A stretch of 64,000 nt of DNA from Erigeron canadensis (GCF_010389155.1 NC_057761.1:7194501-7258500); one strand, 5' to 3'; shown: positions 1 to 13,100, counted from the stretch's first letter. Translations and numbers: made by a program. The notes: generated from the sequence alone by a model not told the origin.

Positions 1-420
1 TGACTTTTTATTTCTTTTTGATGATGTTATTTCAGTGAATGTTTTTTAACTTGTGAAACCATATTATATATATATATTAAAAACCAACTTTCGATATGCG
101 TGCAAAGAATAGTGCCCAATTTTATTTTTTTGTCCCACTTATATCTTTTTCCTTCTTTTTTTTCTCAACCTATATCTTTTTCCTTCTTTTTTGTTTTTTA
201 AATGTTGTCCCTACCTATCTATTTTTAAAAAATTTTGGTTTGTAATTTATTTTTTGTTTTTTTTTATTTAAACTTCACATAAGTGTTTAGACTGCATCAA
301 GCGGGGATTGAACTTGAGACCTTAAGATAACCAAGTGTTTTCCTTACCACTAGGCTACAGAAATGTCGTTATTAATACTAATAATATATAGTTGATATAT
401 ATATATGGATTCGCGTACAA
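1..420. other. AT-rich intergenic DNA, no gene seen
   Basis: T-rich low-complexity sequence with short TA runs. I see no open frame of note. It contains one tRNA-like fragment, listed separately, and a 'gcaaagaatagt' motif near 100 and 417 that recurs near 22788 on the far side of the big nested insertion, so both flanks belong to the same repeat family. Confidence 0.6.
296..358 (-). repeat. tRNA-derived SINE-like remnant
   Basis: Read on the minus strand this has a box-A-like stretch (TAGCCTAGTGGTAAGG) and, about 30 bases later, a box-B-like stretch (AGTTCAATCCCC). That is the internal RNA polymerase III promoter layout of tRNA-derived SINEs. It does not fold as a complete tRNA, so it is not called a tRNA gene. 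Family unknown. Confidence 0.4.
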
Positions 421-933
421 AGAATAGTAAACTTTAATTTCTTTTTATTTTTACCAGAATACTTTAACTCTTTACACTTTTAACACTAGACTTTTATACC
501 TTTTTATTTTCTTTTATTTTCACAACAAACTTTCTATTCTTTTTAGTTTCACCACAATATTTTAACTCTTTACACTTTTAGCACTAAACTTCTATACTTT
601 TTGATTTTCTTTTATTTTCACCAAAACATTTTTATTCTTTTTGTTTTTACCACAATACTTTAGCATTTTTCACTTTTTAGTACTAAACTTTATACTTTTT
701 AATTTTCCTCCTTTTTATTTTTACCACAACACTTTTACTTTTTACACTTTTAGCGCTTAACTTTTATACCTTTTTATTTTCTTTTATTTTCATCACAAAC
801 TTTTTTTTTCTTTTGATATTCACCACAATAGTTTAACTCTTTACACTTTTAGCACTGAACTTTTATAATTTTTGTTTTTTTATATTTTTACCACAAAGTT
901 TTTATTCTTTTTATTTTCGTCACAATACTTTAA
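421..933. repeat. Tandem array of ~98-bp AT-rich units (left part)
   Basis: The phrase 'tttacacttttagcactaaac' and close variants, followed by 'tttatact' and later 'ttttaccacaa', recur near 470, 570, 665, 740 and 838, about 98 bp apart (one shorter step). The same unit resumes at 22562 after a 21.6-kb insertion, so the array was one block before the insertion. No coding content. Confidence 0.7.
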
Positions 934-977
934 GGGGGTGTTTGGTTCGCAGAATTCATTAGAATTAGAAGGATTTG

Positions 978-1625
978 TGTTGAGTCTTGGATTCGCTGAT
1001 TAGACTTACTCGATGACATGTATAGTCGGCAAGTCTTCAGCGAGTCCAGTGACTCTCTTCAGCGGGATGTATGCTGACCAAATGTTCATCATGGCGGGAA
1101 GTATTCAAACCATATGAAGACAAGAGTCACATGGTGGTTCTTCCAACAGTAACATACCTTACTTGGTAAAGGTACATGTTGGGACCAAAACTTGGTCTTC
1201 TCTCTCATACCCATTTTGGTAAAGAAGACAAAGGCTCTTACTTGGAAGTACAAAGAGCCAATGGAATGTCGACAACCACCATCTATCACCATCAAAGGAA
1301 GGGTGTGTTGCCCTAATTCTTCCTCTATATAAAGCAACACAGCCACATTGTATCAAGTGTGTTCGTCACCTTGAAAGTGTGTGTCACTTGTAATTGTTCA
1401 AGTTTTTAGTGTCTCTAGACTTAGCAATTACCTTTGTTCTTTTGTCGTCTTGTAAGTCAAGTGTGTAAGATCAACCATGTATTCATCGTTTAATCAATGA
1501 TACATATGATTATCTTTGCATTGATTTATTACAATTGAACATGTTATTGTTCTTGTTATTTATCTTCTTATTTACTTTCTTGTCTAATTTAATTATAACA
1601 TAAGTTGTGCATTCGTGGACCATCA
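978..1625 (+). repeat. 5' LTR of the copia element
   Basis: 648 bp, TG...CA. It matches 13375-14023 almost throughout. Its internal TATA box and the primer-binding site just downstream fix the orientation as plus. Confidence 0.9.
1326..1333 (+). promoter_or_regulatory. TATA box of the 5' LTR promoter
   Basis: TATATAAA in the second half of the LTR, conserved at 13724-13731 in the 3' LTR. This is the expected place for the retroelement's RNA polymerase II promoter. Confidence 0.6.
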
Positions 1626-1627
1626 AG

Positions 1628-1640
1628 TGGTATCAGAGCC
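1628..1640 (+). promoter_or_regulatory. Primer-binding site (initiator tRNA-Met)
   Basis: TGGTATCAGAGCC, two bases after the 5' LTR. This is the standard complement to the 3' end of initiator tRNA-Met used by plant copia elements to prime minus-strand DNA synthesis. Confidence 0.9.
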
Positions 1641-1744
1641 ACAGTTCCTAAATCATTGGAACAAGATCTGTTTGCCTCCTTGTGTTTACATCTAAAATTT
1701 CTGTTCTTTAATCTTTCTTGAAACTCTTTTTCTAATACAAGAAC

Positions 1745-4700
1745 ATGTCTTTTGTTCCCAGCCTAGTAAACACACGTGACTTTGGCTACGTGTCGACACC
1801 TCCTAAATTCGAGCCCAAGGATTTTGGGTCTTGGAAGGAGAGGATGCTTCTTCACATCTCTGGTGTGGAACCCTATTTAATGACCATATTAACTGAGGGT
1901 CCATACGTACCGATGTATGTCCGAAGGACTCCAGGAGCTACACCTGAAGCTCTTGAGATAGTCACTGATCTGGTTAAACCAGAGGTTCAATGGACAGATG
2001 AAGAAAGAAAGCTGGTAAATCTTGATGCTAGGTTGAAAAACATGATTATCGTCACTCTTCCCACTGAAATCATGAAGCTAGTCATCAAGTATCCCTCTTC
2101 AAAGGAAGTATGGGATAGACTGGTCAGCACCTATGAAGGATCTGCTGACCTCATCAAAATCAAGAAAATTGATTTGAAACGAGCTTATGAAAACTTCTTC
2201 TCTCTTCCTGATGAAAGTCTGGAGAGCACTTATACTCGCTTTAAAGGGTTGCTCAATGATATGACAAATGTTGGCATTACTCATGATAATTTTGAAGTAT
2301 GTCATAAATTCATCGACTCTCTTCCTCTTAAGTGGCAAAACTTAAGACAAACTCTTCGTACAACGAAGAAAATCCAAGATTTTGATCTTGAAGAACTTTT
2401 TGGCACTCTTCAATTTGAAGAGAGAGCATTGGCTCAAAACATTCGAGCCTCTGCTGATGCCAAAAGACATGCTGGCCCCTCTTCTTTTTCTTCCTCTGTC
2501 AGCATCTCCTCCCATCCTATTTCTGACCCTATAGCTCTTGTTTCTACTGAGCCCATCGATCTCTATGATGGTGCCAGTATTTCAAATCTTCCAGCACCTA
2601 TTCAGACTCTCATTGATGAGTTGGATGATGAAGAGAAACAAGAGTTGTTTAATGACTTTATGGGCTTTGCCCTTGTTGCTGGTAGAAAATACTCCAGAAG
2701 GTGGAACAATCGCAAAACGGTTGCTCCCCTAAAACCTCCTGTTGATAAATCATAGGAAGAGTGCTGGAGGTGTGGCAGAAAAGGCCACTACCAGAAGGAG
2801 TGCAGAGTCTCTATTCCCACTCCTGCAGCTCTTAAACCTAACTCTTTTAAACCTGCTGATGAATACAGGAACAATTACTATCAGCTGAAGGCTAAGGTGG
2901 CCGAAACAGAGGATGCCAAAGTACCAGCAAAAGGACTTCTTGCTGAAGAACATGATTGGGCTGACTCAGATGATTCTGATGATGACGATTATGTTGATGC
3001 CATGTGCCTTATGGCACTTGCTGACAGTGATGCTCTGGCAAAGGATCAAGTCTCCTCCAATCAGTGGGTAAACGTCACTGTTAAAAAGGTACACTCTCTT
3101 CTTTCCTCCCCTTCTGATCATGACAAGACCAAAATTATTGAGTCTTTGTCTTGTGATCTTCAGTTCGTAGAACGTCTACGTGCTGAACTTCAATCTAAAC
3201 TTAACTCTGCTGGAGTAGAGTTAAGTGAAAAATCTGAAAAACTTGTGAAATTGAAAAATGTTCATATTGAACTTCAATCTCATGAGTTAATGACTCAGAA
3301 ACTCCAACTTGAGAATGAAACTCTCAAGGCTGAAGTTTCTAATCTGAAGAAGATTGTGACCTCCTGGTCAAAGGCTTCCAAATTTCATCATCAATGCTTG
3401 AGTGAGCAAGTCCCTGCTCAAGTACAAGCAGTGATTGGTGGCAATTTTGATGTTGCTACCTAAATTGCTGACTCATTTAACGATAATATAAAGCCTGAAA
3501 TCTCTATTCCTCCACCCCCTTCATCTTCCATCTCTCTTGAAGAGATGAAAAAGTGGTATTTTGTCAAGGGACAAAATGACTACCATGCTGAGATGGATTC
3601 TAAAGCTACATCTTCCACCAGTGTGCCCTCTTCCTCTAATGTTAAAAGTACCAGTTCCTCAACCAGTACTTTTGACATGTTCTCTCATCTTCCCATTGTT
3701 GGCATGATGCCACATGAAGGGAGAATTCAACATTCTCCACCCAGAACCTTTAAAGGGGATATTACAAGTAATGGGTATGTACCCATTGCTCCTCAGCGAC
3801 TATCTGTAAAAGGTGTTGAGCCCTTCAAAAGAAGCACTATTGCTGCTCCCTATGACTATGGTACTCCTCAGCGAGTTAATTAGGTCGTTCAGCAACACTC
3901 TAGTGCTCAATCTTCCTCTCAGATGGAACCTACCCATACTAATCCCATGTCTGAACATGATCGTCTAATGAACAGACGGGTTAGGTACGCTGATGCAAGA
4001 CATCAGCAAGTACTTCCCACAAAGGCTGTACCTGCTGATACTCAAACTCATATGGCATCTCAATCTATGCCTTTAAAATCAAATCTAAGGCATGACACTC
4101 CGAAAAGGGGAAGAATGCCTTCACAAAATAGGTCTACCACTCCTCAGCGAGGACACTTGCCACATCAGCAAGTAAGGCCTATAACTCCTCAGCTGGGACA
4201 TTTGCCACATCAGCAGATGAGACCTACTACTCCACAAAGAGGAAAAGTTCCTTCTCAGCACAATCAATCCTCAGTGTCGAACATGGAGTACTTACCTCAT
4301 AGGCAAATGAGGTCAGTGACTCCAAATTGTCAAATCAGATCCATCACTCCTTACCGAGTGAATCAGTCTCAGCAGGGTTCCTCTTCTTCCTATCCTGCTG
4401 GAAAGCAAGCATGGACCATGATTAGAGGACATCAAAATCTTCAAAATCATCATGGTGAATCCATCCTTGGTCCTGTTCCTCAATTACCCCCTCCTAAACT
4501 TAGACAAAGAAATAAATCCAAGTCTAAGCAAAAGAGCAAGGCTTCATCTTCCTCCTCTCCTCATATAAATGAGCTTACTCAGCGAGTGAATGATCTTTCT
4601 TCTCAGCTGAGGGACTTTCTCATTCAGAATCAACAAGGCAACCCCTCTGACAAAAAATGCTATCTTTGTAGTAGCAGAGGACATGTTGCCTCTGAATATG

Positions 4701-4892
4701 TTTCAGTCAGCTCAAGAGATGCTCCAGCGGATGTAGTTCAACCTAACATCTCTATATCTGCTTAAACATCTTCCTCTACAAGGATCAGTGAGAACCTCTC
4801 AACTGAACCTGTAATCAGTGACACTTCGTCTGTCACTAATGCAAGCATCGTTGAATACATTGCAGCTCAGCGCATTGAGATTCCCCATTCTT
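1745..4892 (+). pseudogene. copia gag region, interrupted by stops
   Basis: The frame opens at ATG 1745. It has a UBN2/copia-type gag domain (about residues 20-240), then a CCHC zinc knuckle C-x2-C-x4-H-x4-C at 2762-2803, an acidic stretch, a Leu-rich coiled coil (about 3080-3370) and a long Ser/Gln/His-rich segment. A second knuckle-like motif at 4658-4699 has Tyr where the last Cys should be. In-frame stops at 2753, 3461, 3881, 4763 and 4892 break the frame without shifting it. Gag packages the element RNA in cytoplasmic particles; this copy cannot make full-length Gag. Confidence 0.8.
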
Positions 4893-5159
4893 AGAGGGTT
4901 ATTTCTAATGCTTGGGGGCAACCTTCAATGCTGGTTGAGTATAGTGCTCCTGATGTAGTAAGCAGCTATACATATCTTCATAGTAATGAAACCAGTGTAA
5001 TGCCCTCCAATGAAGATTACACCTTTGGTCTTGTCTCTGTGGGAAATCACACTACTCTTGAGGAGGCTCTCTCTGAAGAGCCAATATACTCCTCTGAAGT
5101 ACCTTCAGTTAATCCTGCTGACATGGCAATGGATGAACAAAGTGAACCCTAAATCCTTT

Positions 5160-5459
5160 TTTTTTATATCCATGCAGGGATCGCTGGGAAAAGGAGTGTG
5201 GTATTTGGACAGCGGTTGTTCAAAACACATGACTGGCTCTAAGTCCCTGCTGGATAACTATAATGAGTCACCTGGTCCTACAGTGGTGTTTGATGATAAC
5301 TCCACTGGACAGACTGAAGGGTATGGTCTTCTTTCTAATGGCCTCATAAAATTCTCAAAAGTTGCTTATGTAAATGGATTAAAGCATAATCTCATCAGCA
5401 TAAGTCAACTATGTGATGCTGACTACAAAGTATCCTTGATAAACATCAAGGCACTATAG
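5160..5459 (+). pseudogene. copia aspartic protease region
   Basis: Carries DSGCSKHMTG at about 5208-5237, the catalytic D-S/T-G of the copia retropepsin that cuts the Gag-Pol polyprotein. It is in a different frame from the upstream gag, so at least one frameshift lies near 5010-5160. The frame ends at 5459. Confidence 0.8.
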
Positions 5460-5482
5460 TAAACATCAACAAGGAAGTCATC

Positions 5483-7143
5483 TTGGTAGCATCAAGAAAA
5501 CGAGATGTATATCTTGTAGACTTCACTCCTATCAAGACTGATAGTGAGACTTGTTTCTTTGCTAAGTCAGCATTAAAGTTAAATTGGTTATGGCACAAGT
5601 GTGTGTCGCATGTGAACTTTAAAACCATAAACTCACTGGCCAAAAAGAATCTTGTTCGGGGCCTTCCTCCTCTTTTTTTTGAAAAAGACAGACTCTGTGG
5701 TGCTTGTGAAAAAGGCAAATGCCATAGAGCTACTTTCAAAACAAAATAAGAAAATTCTGTTAAAGGTTGCTTTCATCTTCTTCACATGGACCTTTTTGGT
5801 CCAGTGAATGTCCAAAGTCTAAAGGGTAGTAGATACACTTTAGTAATTGTGGATGAATATTCACGATACACTTGGACAATTTTTCTTAATTCTAAGAGTG
5901 ATGTTGTTGATGAAATTATCAAATTCATTAAGAAAATAGAAAATCTCAACAGCATAAGGGTTAAAGAACTCAGAAGTGATCATGGCACTGAGTTTAGAAA
6001 TCACACTCTTGAATCTTTTTGTGTTGATCAAGGGATCTCACAAAACTTCTCTTCTACTAGAACTCCTGAGCAAAATGGTGTTGCTGAAAGGAGAAATAGA
6101 ACTCTTATTGAGGCAGCACGTACAATGCTCAGTGAGTCCTCTCTTCCTAGTAGGTTTTGGCTGAAGTAGTCAATACTGCTTGTCATACTCAAAACCGTTA
6201 TCTCATTGTCAAAAGACATGACAAGACAGCATATGAAGTGTTAAGAGGAAAGAAACCTCAGATCAAATACTTCCATGTATTTGGTTGTCCTGTCTTTATT
6301 CTAAATAACAAGGATCATCTAGGCAAATTTGATCCTAAAGCTGATGATGGTTACTTTGTTGGATATTCTTCCATCAGCAAGGCTTTTAGAGTATTTAATA
6401 CTCGACTTCAAAAAGTGGATGAATCCATTCATGTCACTTTTGATGAAAGCTCATATGCTCTTAAAGATATCCAGCCATCTTCTACTGAAGAGATCTTCAA
6501 TGAATTCACTAATCCTCCTACGGAGGATGCTGACTCATTTGTTGATGCTTCTTGCTCACCTCTTCTTAATCAGCAACTCACTGAGGACAGTTCAGCAGAT
6601 CCTGAGCTGGAGCAAGTTGCTGCTCATATCTATACGATTGAGCAAGTTGAGCCTATTTTAAGATCAATCCATGCTGCATCAGCCAAACCTAGATCACTGG
6701 CTGATGATATGCAAGTTGATGACTCTGCTAATGATGAGTTTCATGATGCTTCAACTAATGCTGAAGACATGGAGTCTACTGATGACCCCATCATCAATGA
6801 TAACTCAAATCAATCAAATGGCTCCACTGATCAAACTCCTGTTGAACCTTCAATTACCATTGATTTCTCCTCTTATTCTTCTCCTGCTGATCCCATACAA
6901 ATGTCTTCCGCTGCCACTCTAGGTTCATCAAGTGTCCCATCACTTAAATGGACTTCAAGTCATCCTACTCACCAAATTATTGGTGATCCTCAGCAGGGCA
7001 TTGTGACTAGATCAGCGACTAGAAACACATGTCTATATGTTAATTTCTTGTCAATGATCACTCCTAAGAATATTGGTGAGGCTATGGTTGACCCATCGTG
7101 GGTTGCTGCCATGCAAGAAGAACTAACACAATTCCAAAGATAG
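5483..7143 (+). pseudogene. copia GAG-pre-integrase and integrase region
   Basis: The pre-integrase zinc motif is visible as LWHKCVSHVN followed by CGACEKGKC (about 5590-5720). The integrase core follows at 5786-6169 with DLFGP, SDHGTEF and PEQNGVAERRN, holding the D-D-E catalytic residues that insert the cDNA. The C-terminal part (GCPVF, GYFVGYS, from about 6270) lies in another frame and runs into a long acidic linker. Breaks: stops at 5457 and 5747, a frame change at about 6160, a stop at 7141. Confidence 0.85.
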
Positions 7144-7155
7144 CATGTATGGTTC

Positions 7156-8289
7156 TTGGTTCCTCTTCCTCCTGGCAAAGAACCCATTGGAACTAAATGG
7201 GTTTATAGGAATAAAATGGACGAAGATGGTGTTGTTATACGCAACAAGGCTAGGTTAGTCGCTCAAGGTTACCTTCAAGAAGAAGATGTCGACTATGATG
7301 AAACCTTTGCTCTAGTGGCCAGACTTGAAGCAATACGCTTATTCTTGGCACATGCTGCTCATCGAAACTTCACTGTATATCAAATGGATGTCAAGAGTGC
7401 TTTCCTGAATGGAAAACTCGAAGAAGTTTATGTGGAGCAGCCACCTGGTTTTGAAGATCTAACCAAGCCAAACCACGTCTATCGTCTTTATAAAGCATTA
7501 TATGATCTTAAACAAGCTCCCAGAGCTTGGTATGACACTCTTTCTGAATTTCTTCTTTCTCATGAGTTTCAGCGAGGATCTATAGACAGCACCCTCTTTA
7601 TTTATAGAAAGGGTGCTCATGTTCTATATGTACAAATATATGTCGATGACATCATATTTGGATCCTCCAGCAAGAAACTTTGAAATAAGTTTAGCTCACT
7701 AATGCCCTCTCACTTTGAAATAAGTATGATGGGTGAGCTGACCTTCTTCCTTGGTCTACAAATTCGCCAACTTCCTGATGGCATTTTTATAAACCAAGAA
7801 AAATACATAAGAGACATGCTGGCTAAATTTGATATGTCTAATATCACTACTAAGCCTACTCCCATGTCTCCTCCAAACAATCTCCATGTTGACCTTGATG
7901 GTAAGCATGTGAACCCCACTTTCTATCGTGGGATGATAGGCTCGCTGATGTATCTCACAGTGAGTCGTCCAGACATTATGTTTGCTACTTGTCTTTGTGC
8001 AAGATATCAAGCATCTTCCAGGGAGTCTCACCTTCTCGCTGTCAAGCGTATCTTCAAATATCTCAAAGGGACTTCCTCTCTAGGTCTTTGGTATCCCAAA
8101 GATTCTAACTTTGACTTAGTTGCATACTCTGATTCTAACTATACTGGTTGCATGTTAGATAGGAAAAGTACAAGTGGTGGATGTCAACTGTTGGGGGGTA
8201 GGTTGACTAGTTGGTCTAGTAAGAAACAACATACAGTCTCCATCTCCACTGCTGAAGCAGAGTATGTGTCAGCAGGTTGGGAATGCTAA
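7156..8289 (+). pseudogene. copia reverse transcriptase and RNase H region
   Basis: Reverse transcriptase is recognisable from [29 protein letters not shown] LKQAPRAW, and the active-site YVDD at 7639-7650. A TGA at 7681 separates it from the connection/RNase H part, which has GELTFFLGLQI, YSDSNYTGC and STAEAEY. The frame ends abruptly at 8289, just after the AEAEY motif, so the usual C-terminal end of RNase H is missing. The enzyme copies element RNA to DNA and removes the RNA strand. Confidence 0.9.
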
Positions 8290-8410
8290 ATGGTGAGACT
8301 GCTACTTAACTTACATATCTCTTGTAAGTTAAAATCTCTTGACTTATATCAAGATCCTCAGCAAGTTCAAGTGTGTCTTACTTGCTACAAAACAAGGCAA
8401 TAAAGAGCCC

Positions 8411-8685
8411 TAAAGTCTTCATCTAGTCCAACAGCAAACGGCTGCTAGTAAAGACTTCTAAAATCCGTTGATCCCTGATGCTTTGGGAAAAAGCATAATA
8501 AAAGTAATAGGGTGCTGAAAGTCCCTATCTAGTCCAGCAGCAAACGGCTGCTGGTAAAGACATCTAAAATCCGTTGATCCCTGATGCTTTGGGAAAAAGC
8601 ATAATAAAAGTAATAGGGTGCTGAAAGTCCCTATCTAGTCCAGCAGCAAATGGCTGCTGGTAAAGACTTCTAAAATCCGTTGATG
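8411..8685. repeat. 106-bp tandem repeat, ~2.6 copies, with GC-rich hairpin
   Basis: 'ctagtccarcagcaaa' starts at 8423, 8529 and 8635. Copies 2 and 3 hold a perfect 8-bp stem, CCAGCAGC / GCTGCTGG, around a 5-nt loop. The repeat lies in the non-coding spacer between RNase H and the downstream env-like frames of the copia element. The rest of 8290-9018 shows no frame. Confidence 0.8.
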
Positions 8686-9243
8686 GCTGACAATTTGCCA
8701 AAAATTGTTTAATGCTCATCAGCATCCACTCTTTCTTTCTTTGTGGTGCTGATTAAAACTTGGTAACCATTCCTTTTAATAAAATAAACTCTTCAGTGGA
8801 TACCTCAATTAATCTGAGTGTATTCCACTACGTATTTTGTTAATATTTTATTATATATATCTTTAAACGGTTACCTCGATTTTCTCCCAAATGGGCAACT
8901 TGTACACTGTACGCGCCGTATGGACTCGAGTACAGTTGAAATCGTGGTTCATATAGTCACATCATACTTCTCTCATACGTACATATAAACAGTGTCTCAC
9001 AATTTAATATAATTTTTTATGCCACGTATGAAAGAGAGTACATGTGATGACTCACTTTCTGCAGTCATGGAACCCATATCCTTGCCATATATATGCACAT
9101 CTCTTCCTCTTCACCTTCTTTTACGTTCATTTCATTCTCTCAATCTTTCATATTCTCTAAAATCTCTCATATTCTCTCAAATCTTTCCTACTTTCTCTAA
9201 ACATTCATCTTCTAATCATCTTTCATCTCCACTCTCAACTAAA

Positions 9244-10129
9244 ATGGCTTCTTCATCTGCTCCAAACAACAAAATCTCTCTTTTCTCAACTCTAAAGCAT
9301 ATGATAATGAAGGCATTAATCCTTCTAATCAAGTATCTTTTCAAGCCTCAAAATTGGTCATTAAGGCCAACAACTATTTGGGATCTGAAGAGATCCCATC
9401 TAAAACCAAAGGATACTTCTCTATGCTTGATTTCATCATGAGATGTCCTACCAGAAAGGCTATCTACTCTGATCCCAAGGAAATGTGTGTCCACCTATTA
9501 AGGGAGTTTTGGTGGACATGTGATTATAAGGTTGCCAGTAGCACCATCACTGGAACTATACTGAAAGGAGAACACACTATCTCAATCTCTGTAGACTCAC
9601 TGAGAGATGCTCTTCGTCTTCCTAAACAATCGGAAGAGCATCCATATGTGGAGTTGGTCCCCACTGGTGTATGGAAGGAATGGTTGTTAACCATTGGATA
9701 TGGGACCAACATGGAACCTACACAACCTGTGCACAACAACCCTCAGAAGAAATATTTACCAAGAGTTTGGAGGCTGCTGTTCACCCACGTAATCCAGTGT
9801 CTGGGTGGCAACAGTGGCTGTTTCGATCAAGCCACTGCTGCACAAATGCAAATGATATATGCGTTGGCAAATGGTCACAACATTGACTTTGCCAGCGTAA
9901 TCTTTGAAGACCTGAAAGGGAAGGTCACAATAAAGAACAAATCAAGCTCAGTGCCCTTTGCACGTTTTCTCTCTTTGATCTTCATAAGGGAGCTGAAAGA
10001 CAAGTATCTCCCTGAAGGTGCTCAATTTATTCTCTCTCCAAGGGTTGCAAGCTCTGTTTATAAGATTCCTGCTTGCGACCCAGAACAATTCGATTCAAAG
10101 TATGTTGTGCTCACTCCAGCGATGAAGTA
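9244..10129 (+). pseudogene. Env-like region of the copia element, first part
   Basis: An ATG at 9244 starts a short Ser-rich frame that is interrupted; a longer frame (9354-10129) follows. The latter is a 200+ residue globular segment with Trp-rich motifs (LLREFWWTC, GVWKEWLLTIG, PRVWRLLFTHVIQCLGG). It resembles the 'putative plant transposon protein' type of domain often found downstream of pol in large plant retroelements. The function is not established. Position after RNase H matches the env-like region of SIRE elements. Confidence 0.55.
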
Positions 10130-10189
10130 GGTACTTCACTCTATATATCCTGAAATTTATAAACCTTACCCTGCTGGAGCTGGTATGCT

Positions 10190-13100
10190 GATAATCCCCC
10201 CCAGCAACCTCCAAAGCTCCCAAGAAAGCCAAAACACTTGCATCTTCCTCCACTTCACCTCCTACTGCTGTCCCAAAACAGCAGCAGCGAGTACCAAAGG
10301 GCAAAACTACTAAGGTTAAGAAGTCCTCACTGCCCAAGGACAATAGAGACCCAGCCAGCCCATCAGCAGTCTCAAAAAAGGCCGCTGACGAGAAAAAGGG
10401 TAACCAAAAGCAGCCACCTCAAACTTCTGTAGGTGAGGTTGGTGAAGATCAAGGGCCACCCCAGCCCATTAGAGTTGAGTCCACCAAACAAACTATTCCC
10501 TCTTTTTCTTCTCAACCCTCTGAGTCGTTGTCAGCAGCCATATCACAAGTGATGCTAGAGACAACAAAGTCTACGGCCGATGATGCTTTGGTGGTACAAC
10601 ACACTGAAGCTGAGGCACCCGGTTCCCCTACCCCTCTAAATTTTTCTATGGATGAAAGGATGGGTGTTGAGGTTGAAAATGCAGAGGATGTTGCTTGTGG
10701 TGAAGGAAATGTTGGTTTTGAAGGTGATGATGATGGTGAAGAAAGTGATTTTGAGCTGGGTGAATTTGTTGTTGATGAATTCCAGCTGGATTTCTCCAAC
10801 CAGGCTGATGAACTTGAAGCAAGTGATATGGGGGTTGATGAAGAGGTTGCTTCTGTTGATGTAAATGCAGCAGCCATCAATGAAAGTGCTAAAGAAGTTG
10901 CTGCTGACGATAATGCAGCAGCTAATGTTGAAGAAACTGAGGTGCTGACTCTTTCTGCCAGACCTCAGACTCCACCCATGCAACCAGTGAACACCATGCT
11001 CTTCCTTAGCATGCCCTCTTCCTTCCAAAGTGTTCCTGGCTGTTCATCTGCTGGCAAGCCTGTCACTGAACCTCAAGTTGCCAAAGAATTGGGTACTTCC
11101 TACTCTACCAATTATTCTGACAGGCTGGCCAGGGTGGAGGACCAGCTCTATGATCTCACCAGTGCTGCCAAGATAGCAATTGATATTAAAAATCATGAAG
11201 ATGATAGACTGATGGCGACATTGGAAAGCTGGTACAAAAAGCAAGAAGAGAATACTGCCAGCATCATGAATATTAAAGACAAGTCTACTTCAATGGCTGC
11301 TGATCTAGAAAAGCTGCGCACATACTCCACCATTCTAAAAAGAGATCAGCAAGCCATTAGAAGTTCCTCTCGATCGTTGTGCAAGATTGGCAACAGCACA
11401 CGTCTCTTGGCAAGAAAAGCTTCCAGCAGCAGTGACTCTGCTGCTGCTGAGATTAAGAAGGTTGCTGACCTGGTTTCTCTTCTCACCACCCAGGTTGAAG
11501 ACAACACCAAGGCTATCAATGCCTTGGAAACTACAGTGGCCAGTCTTCCTCCTCCTCAAGTCTCATTTACTGAGGAAGATCGTAAGTGCCAGCAAAGTTG
11601 GAGACAAAAGTTAGTGATATTAAGAAGATGTTGTCCCGACTTCTTCAGCAGCAGGCAGCCCCAGCAGCAACGGTGGAGGTTGTTATTAATGATACAACCT
11701 CCAAGGGGGAGAAAGTGGATGCTGAAATAATGAACCTTGTCACTGAGGCAGTAAACAAAGCGGTAGATGATATTTATAAGGCCTCTGCTGACCCGGTTCT
11801 TGAAGAAAAAGATGATACTGCTGCAGTCACCGAAACTACAAATGAAGATTTAGCAATGGTGGCTGTAGTAAATGCTGATGAAGCTCCCCTTGCTGGTGCT
11901 GAAGGGGAGGTCACTGATGCTCCCCCAGCTGGTGTTGAGGGGGAGACAGTTAAAGGTGCAAATGCTGAGGGGGAGCAACAATTGATATTTGCTGAAGCTC
12001 CCCGAAATAATGAAGAAAAGGAAATGAGTCCTCGTGCAGTCAGAGCAGCTTGGGAAGCCGGATTTGTACAAGAAATGGCTAGGGACAGATCCAGGGAAGT
12101 ACTCAACATTTTCCATCCTCACTTCCTTGGAAATGCTAAAGTCTCTAATATAACAGCAGCACAAAGAAAGCAGCTGACTGATGTTGGCTTTTTCAAGAGA
12201 CCCTCGCCTCTGGCTGCTCAAAATGTATTCATCACTTCCCCAGCAGGTAATCAATTCCAGGTCATTGATATCTTGTCACTTACTACTGAGGGAAGAACTC
12301 AAGAAGAGGCCCTGGAGGAGCTAGATAGGCTAAAAGCGAATAAAGAAAATGAAAAGAAAATTTTGGAATATATCAAACAGCTGGCCCTTTTGGAGAAAGA
12401 TGAGATGGATGGAGAGCAAAGAATGTTGCTGACCACTGGTGGGCCTGAAGCTCTCTACAGGCAAAAGCAGCCTGATGTAGAGCAGCTACTGAAGGAAAAG
12501 AGAGAGAAATTTAAAGTGGAGAAGGCCAAGTGGTTGAAGATCTTGGAAGATAGGAAGAGGCCTGAGAGGATAACAACAGTTAAAGCTCATAAAGCTGCCA
12601 TGGGAACAAAAACCAATCTGAAGTTCCTAAGGGAAGGAAATAGTGCCCCAACCAAAATTGAAGATGTAAAGCTGACCAACTTGGGGGCTTCAGAGTGGTA
12701 TGAAGTTTATATGATTATCAAAGATAAAAAGGCTGCCAGCTATGAACAACTTCAGGGGATGCTGAAAAACTACTTTGAAAAGGCACTGAGTTTGAAACTA
12801 AGTTCAAGGCAGACCTACCCATGCTGAGGGCAGTCTTTGGATCTCCAGCAGCTGTTTCTTCTTCAGCAAGCAAGCATATCCTGAAAAGAAAACGAACCAT
12901 GCAACCCTTGCCTACTGACCTTCCTCCTATCTCAAGTGATGCTAGACTAAATTTGAGGCTTGCTCCCAGGTATTCTTTTGAAGAAGGAAAAGTACTTGAG
13001 AACCCTCCTGGCATATTCTTCCAAAATTTCAGAAATGATCAACTCTTTTTTTAGGATGGCAAAAATTGAACAAGCATCTACTGGTTTCCTGATAAGCATC

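Noticed and set aside
296..358. Possible tRNA gene
   Set aside because: Only box-A- and box-B-like matches; no acceptor stem or cloverleaf, so treated as a SINE-like scrap. The same applies to 19738-19803 and about 23395-23450.
9019..9441. 140-codon frame starting upstream of the env-like region
   Set aside because: The N-terminal half is T/C-rich leader sequence and the real-looking start is the ATG at 9244; the frame then diverges from the longer one at 9354.
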